From JAOUEA01 sp031364965 (GTDB taxonomy: Bacteria; Actinomycetota; UBA4738; HRBIN12): a stretch of DNA of 7,235 nucleotides. The notes beneath the pieces are model-generated. The model was not told the origin of the DNA. It did no database searches and saw only the letters and a list, made by a program, of their open reading frames with translations. A program made the translations under genes and the position numbers. Where the stretch lies: contig JANLXF010000292.1 in the NCBI GenBank assembly GCA_031364965.1, positions 1-7,235 on the forward strand, given 5' to 3'. Position 1 is the first letter of the stretch; the number at the start of each line of letters is the position of its first letter. This document shows, piece by piece, positions 5,098 through 7,235 of this stretch.

Positions 5098-6980
5098 CAC
5101 GACCCCGTCGCCGGCGTCGGCTGGAAGGTGGCGTCGAGATCCAGCTCCCCCAGGTTCACCGTGATCGTCAGATCCACGACCTGCCCGACGGTCTGGATCG
5201 ACACCCCGTAGTGGAGAACGATCACCGGGGCCGTGGAGTGCGCCCCCGCGCTGATGTTGCCCGCCGGTGTCGGAAGCGTCGTGGCGGCCGAGGCGGTGGA
5301 CGTCGCGGCGTTGTTCGAGCCGGGCCGGTCGATCGTCATCGTCACGCTCACCGTTCTGCCGCCGATCGACCCGGACACGGTCGTCGCGTTCGTCGATGAG
5401 CCCGCCTGGATCGCGGTCAGCGCGATCGAGGTGTACCCCGTTCCGTTCCAGTACTGGAGACTGCCCGCGGTCGGGCCCGTCACCGTCGGGTTGCCCGCTC
5501 CCGTGCCCACCGCGGCGGTGGCCGAGTCCGAGTAGCCGACGATCTTCACGAGCGCGCCGTCCCATCCGGCTCCGGGCGAGGGCATCGTCGAGGGCACGCC
5601 GCCGATCTTGATCGTGCCCACCGTGCGCGAGGCAGAGAGCGCCAGGCACCCGTCGGTGTTCACCCCGGGCGTGCATCCGTTCGTCTGCGGGTTCGTCACC
5701 CGGTTGGCGAACGCCCAGAGCGGGGCGAGCGCCGCCGCGGTGGGCACGGCCGCGTCGACCACGCTGAAGGTGCCCAGGGCCGGTGTGGTGCTGCCGAGGG
5801 TGATCGTGGAGCTCACGGACCCGCCCGGGACGTAGCCACCGCCCGCGCACGCGATCGTGTCGGTCTCACCGGTGGCGTTCACGATCGTGGGTGGACACGG
5901 GGAACCCGCGCTCGCGTTGACCGCGCCGGAGCTCTCCGCCGACGTCGAGGCGGGCAGCGATACGTTGAGACGGTCGGTCGAGCTGACCGTGGGCGACGAC
6001 GCGGTGAGGACGCTGCACGTGACCTCGGTGCCGCACCGCTTCCGCGCGTAGGTCGTGGAGCCGCTGTTCGGGTCCGAGTCGGCCGAGACCGACCCCACTG
6101 CGCCCCCGGTGGAGGCCGCGGTCCCGTCGGTCGTGAGCGACGCGCTCGGAGGCTTGAACTCCGCCAAGCTCTGCACGATCTGTTCCTGCTGGACGCTCGC
6201 CGCGACGCCTGGGAGCGAGAGCACGGCCTGGTCGAAATCCGAGTTGTTCAGTCCCACCGTGGACACGGTGGGGTCGATCGTGATCGTGCCCTGGGGGACG
6301 GTGGCCTTGCCGTAGAAGAACGCCTGGCAGGGCGCCGCGTACGGGTGCGTGGCGATGCTCCGGCACCCGGCGGGCGACCAGAAGAGGCTCTGCAGGCGCA
6401 CGAAGGCCGCGACGCCGCCCGTCGCCGCCCACGAGACCTCGACCGTCACGCGATAGGGAGACGGGGACTCCGGCCGCGTGGCCGTGGCCGGGACGGCGGG
6501 CGCCTGCGATACGTAGGTCTTCCATGCGTACGTGACGCCGTCGAGGGAGACGTCGGTGTTCGGGGACGTCGATGACCGATGCGGCACCAAGGGCACCGCG
6601 GTGGTCAGGCCGGCGCTCGAGACGATCGGCTCGCCGGTGCCGGGGATCGAGCTTCCCGAGGCGGTGCAGGCGTACAGCTTGGCGCCGCCCGAGCACGACG
6701 TGACGATGTTCGAGTCGCCGGTCAGGTCGGTCGAGAGCATCCCGCTCTGGATCGAGGCATAGGGGAGGCCCCGGACCTGCTCCATGATCTGGTTCGCCAA
6801 GCCGTTCCCGGTCTGGCGGATCCGGGCGATGCGCTGGTGTCCCAGGCTGACCGTGATCAGATACGCGAGCGACACGAGCATCCCGAACATGATCGTGACC
6901 GCCACCATCGTCTCGACGATGGTGAAGCCACGCTCACCGTTGAGCGCGGCCAGGCGTCGCTGCATCATGCGTCGGGTCAT
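5097..6980 (-). CDS. Long PilV-like minor prepilin with extended extracellular region
   Basis: This 627-aa secreted protein has a clear type IV prepilin N-terminus: leader ending NGERG (14-18), cleavage after G18, then FTIVETMVAVTIMFGMLVSLA with Glu at mature position 5 (residue 23). The helix continues through GNGLANQIMEQVRGLPY (58-74), typical of PilV-like proteins. A pilin-like beta region runs to about residue 205 (RVTVEVSWAATGGVAAFVRL). Beyond that are some 400 residues rich in Ser, Thr, Gly and Ala with paired cysteines (for example 316/322, 362/378, 436/445). I do not recognise a named domain there. PilV proteins are commonly only 150-200 aa, so this tail is unusual and could be adhesive or surface-exposed (inference). 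ATG at 6980 is the chosen start. No good ribosome-binding site precedes it, and ATGs at 6968 and 6965 are alternatives. Confidence 0.88.
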   Translation of the reverse strand: MTRRMMQRRLAALNGERGFTIVETMVAVTIMFGMLVSLAYLITVSLGHQRIARIRQTGNGLANQIMEQVRGLPYASIQSGMLSTDLTGDSNIVTSCSGGAKLYACTASGSSIPGTGEPIVSSAGLTTAVPLVPHRSSTSPNTDVSLDGVTYAWKTYVSQAPAVPATATRPESPSPYRVTVEVSWAATGGVAAFVRLQSLFWSPAGCRSIATHPYAAPCQAFFYGKATVPQGTITIDPTVSTVGLNNSDFDQAVLSLPGVAASVQQEQIVQSLAEFKPPSASLTTDGTAASTGGAVGSVSADSDPNSGSTTYARKRCGTEVTCSVLTASSPTVSSTDRLNVSLPASTSAESSGAVNASAGSPCPPTIVNATGETDTIACAGGGYVPGGSVSSTITLGSTTPALGTFSVVDAAVPTAAALAPLWAFANRVTNPQTNGCTPGVNTDGCLALSASRTVGTIKIGGVPSTMPSPGAGWDGALVKIVGYSDSATAAVGTGAGNPTVTGPTAGSLQYWNGTGYTSIALTAIQAGSSTNATTVSGSIGGRTVSVTMTIDRPGSNNAATSTASAATTLPTPAGNISAGAHSTAPVIVLHYGVSIQTVGQVVDLTITVNLGELDLDATFQPTPATGS

Positions 6981-7120
6981 GCATCCGTTTCCGGTCGAGG
7001 GGGCTACCCGGATAACGTCGGCATCTCGGCGAGTCGCCTTGAGCCGCAGCGGACACCGAAAGGGCGGCCCGGGAAGGGCCGCCCCGTTCGAGCCTTGCGA
7101 TTGGATCTGTGGCTCTCGGC
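6981..7120. other. Leader region between the pilin and the PilV-like gene
   Basis: This is a 140-nt gap. On the minus strand it holds the pilin terminator (7084-7062), then GGCG-ACT-CGCC (7038-7028), enclosed by CGGCTC/GAG...CCG pairing, and ATCCG/CGGAT arms (7014-7010 and 6987-6983) that reach to within two bases of the PilV-like ATG. No Shine-Dalgarno sequence precedes that ATG. I do not recognise a known riboswitch class. Confidence 0.4.
7062..7084 (-). terminator. Intrinsic-terminator-like hairpin after the pilin gene
   Basis: GGGCGGCCC and GGGCCGCCC form a perfect 9-bp GC stem with a 5-nt loop, starting 36 nt after the pilin stop. On the minus strand only a short TTT follows, so termination is probably partial. 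It would let the upstream pilin be made in excess over the minor pilins downstream. Confidence 0.7.
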
Positions 7121-7234
7121 TTAGGTCCAGGCCGAGGTGGCAGCCAGCGCCATGGTCGGCGTGACGCATGCCGTACCGGAGGCGGTCTGTCCGTACTTGG
7201 TCCCGGCCGTCGCGCTCTCGGAGATGTAGTAGCA
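7121..7234 (-). CDS. Type IV pilin-like protein, C-terminal fragment (runs off the right edge)
   Basis: The last 37 codons before a TAA at 7123-7121 read CYYISESATAGTKYGQTASG and then TACVTPTMALAATSAWT. The small-residue-rich, Tyr-containing sequence with two cysteines 22 positions apart looks like the C-terminal beta-sheet and disulfide loop of a type IV pilin. The N-terminus and its prepilin motif lie outside the window, so the identity rests on this tail, the terminator directly after it and the minor pilin genes downstream. It is probably the major pilin (PilA) or another pilin. The frame that stays open to the edge alongside it (continuing upstream from the PilV-like gene) is a shadow. 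Confidence 0.65.
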   Translation of the reverse strand, partial: CYYISESATAGTKYGQTASGTACVTPTMALAATSAWT

Positions 7235-7235
7235 C

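Noticed and set aside
6981..7060. Cyclic-di-GMP (GEMM) riboswitch before the PilV-like gene
   Set aside because: The conserved GEMM core (the GACGCAAAGCC-type segment) is absent, so I list only an unassigned structured leader.
6981..7235. Upstream extension of the PilV-like frame to the right edge
   Set aside because: It would place about 85 residues before the prepilin leader and read across the terminator, out of frame with the pilin tail. Prepilin leaders are short.

Overview
The window is a tightly packed, high-GC type IV pilus (T4P) assembly locus. Every gene lies on the minus strand, so transcription runs from position 7235 towards 1. The high GC content, the frequent GTG starts and a small BldC-like winged-helix gene inside the pilus cluster suggest a member of the Actinomycetota or a related high-GC lineage. 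This is inference from style, not a taxonomic proof.

Layout in the direction of transcription. (1) 7234-7121 is the last 37 codons of a secreted pilin-like protein, probably the major pilin. A 9-bp GC hairpin terminator (7084-7062) follows it. (2) A 140-nt intergenic leader contains that terminator and further predicted stems. (3) Three minor prepilins follow, each with a class III (PilD-type) signal peptide: a very long PilV-like protein (627 aa), a PilW-like protein (211 aa) and a PilX-like protein (496 aa) with a repetitive, bactofilin-like body. (4) The bifunctional prepilin peptidase PilD follows. (5) A 185-nt intergenic region (2130-1946) holds a GC hairpin, a 7-bp inverted repeat, a possible -35 element and a head-to-tail array of 9-10 bp CAC-led repeats. 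(6) A second cluster begins with a 69-aa excisionase/BldC-type DNA-binding protein, then pilM, pilN and the first few codons of pilO. Each of these genes overlaps the next by 1 to 14 nt.

The parts form one machine. PilD cleaves the prepilins. PilM (cytoplasmic, actin-like), PilN and PilO (membrane) form the alignment platform. PilV-, PilW- and PilX-like minor pilins probably prime the fibre or form its tip. The motor ATPases and the PilC platform protein are not in the window.

The least ordinary features are the BldC-like regulator co-transcribed with pilM and preceded by tandem repeats, the oversized PilV-like protein, and the PilX-like protein with a solenoid-like body and no Glu at mature position 5. 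I see no phage, IS, CRISPR, tRNA or rRNA sequence. The long plus-strand open frames are antisense shadows of the high-GC genes.
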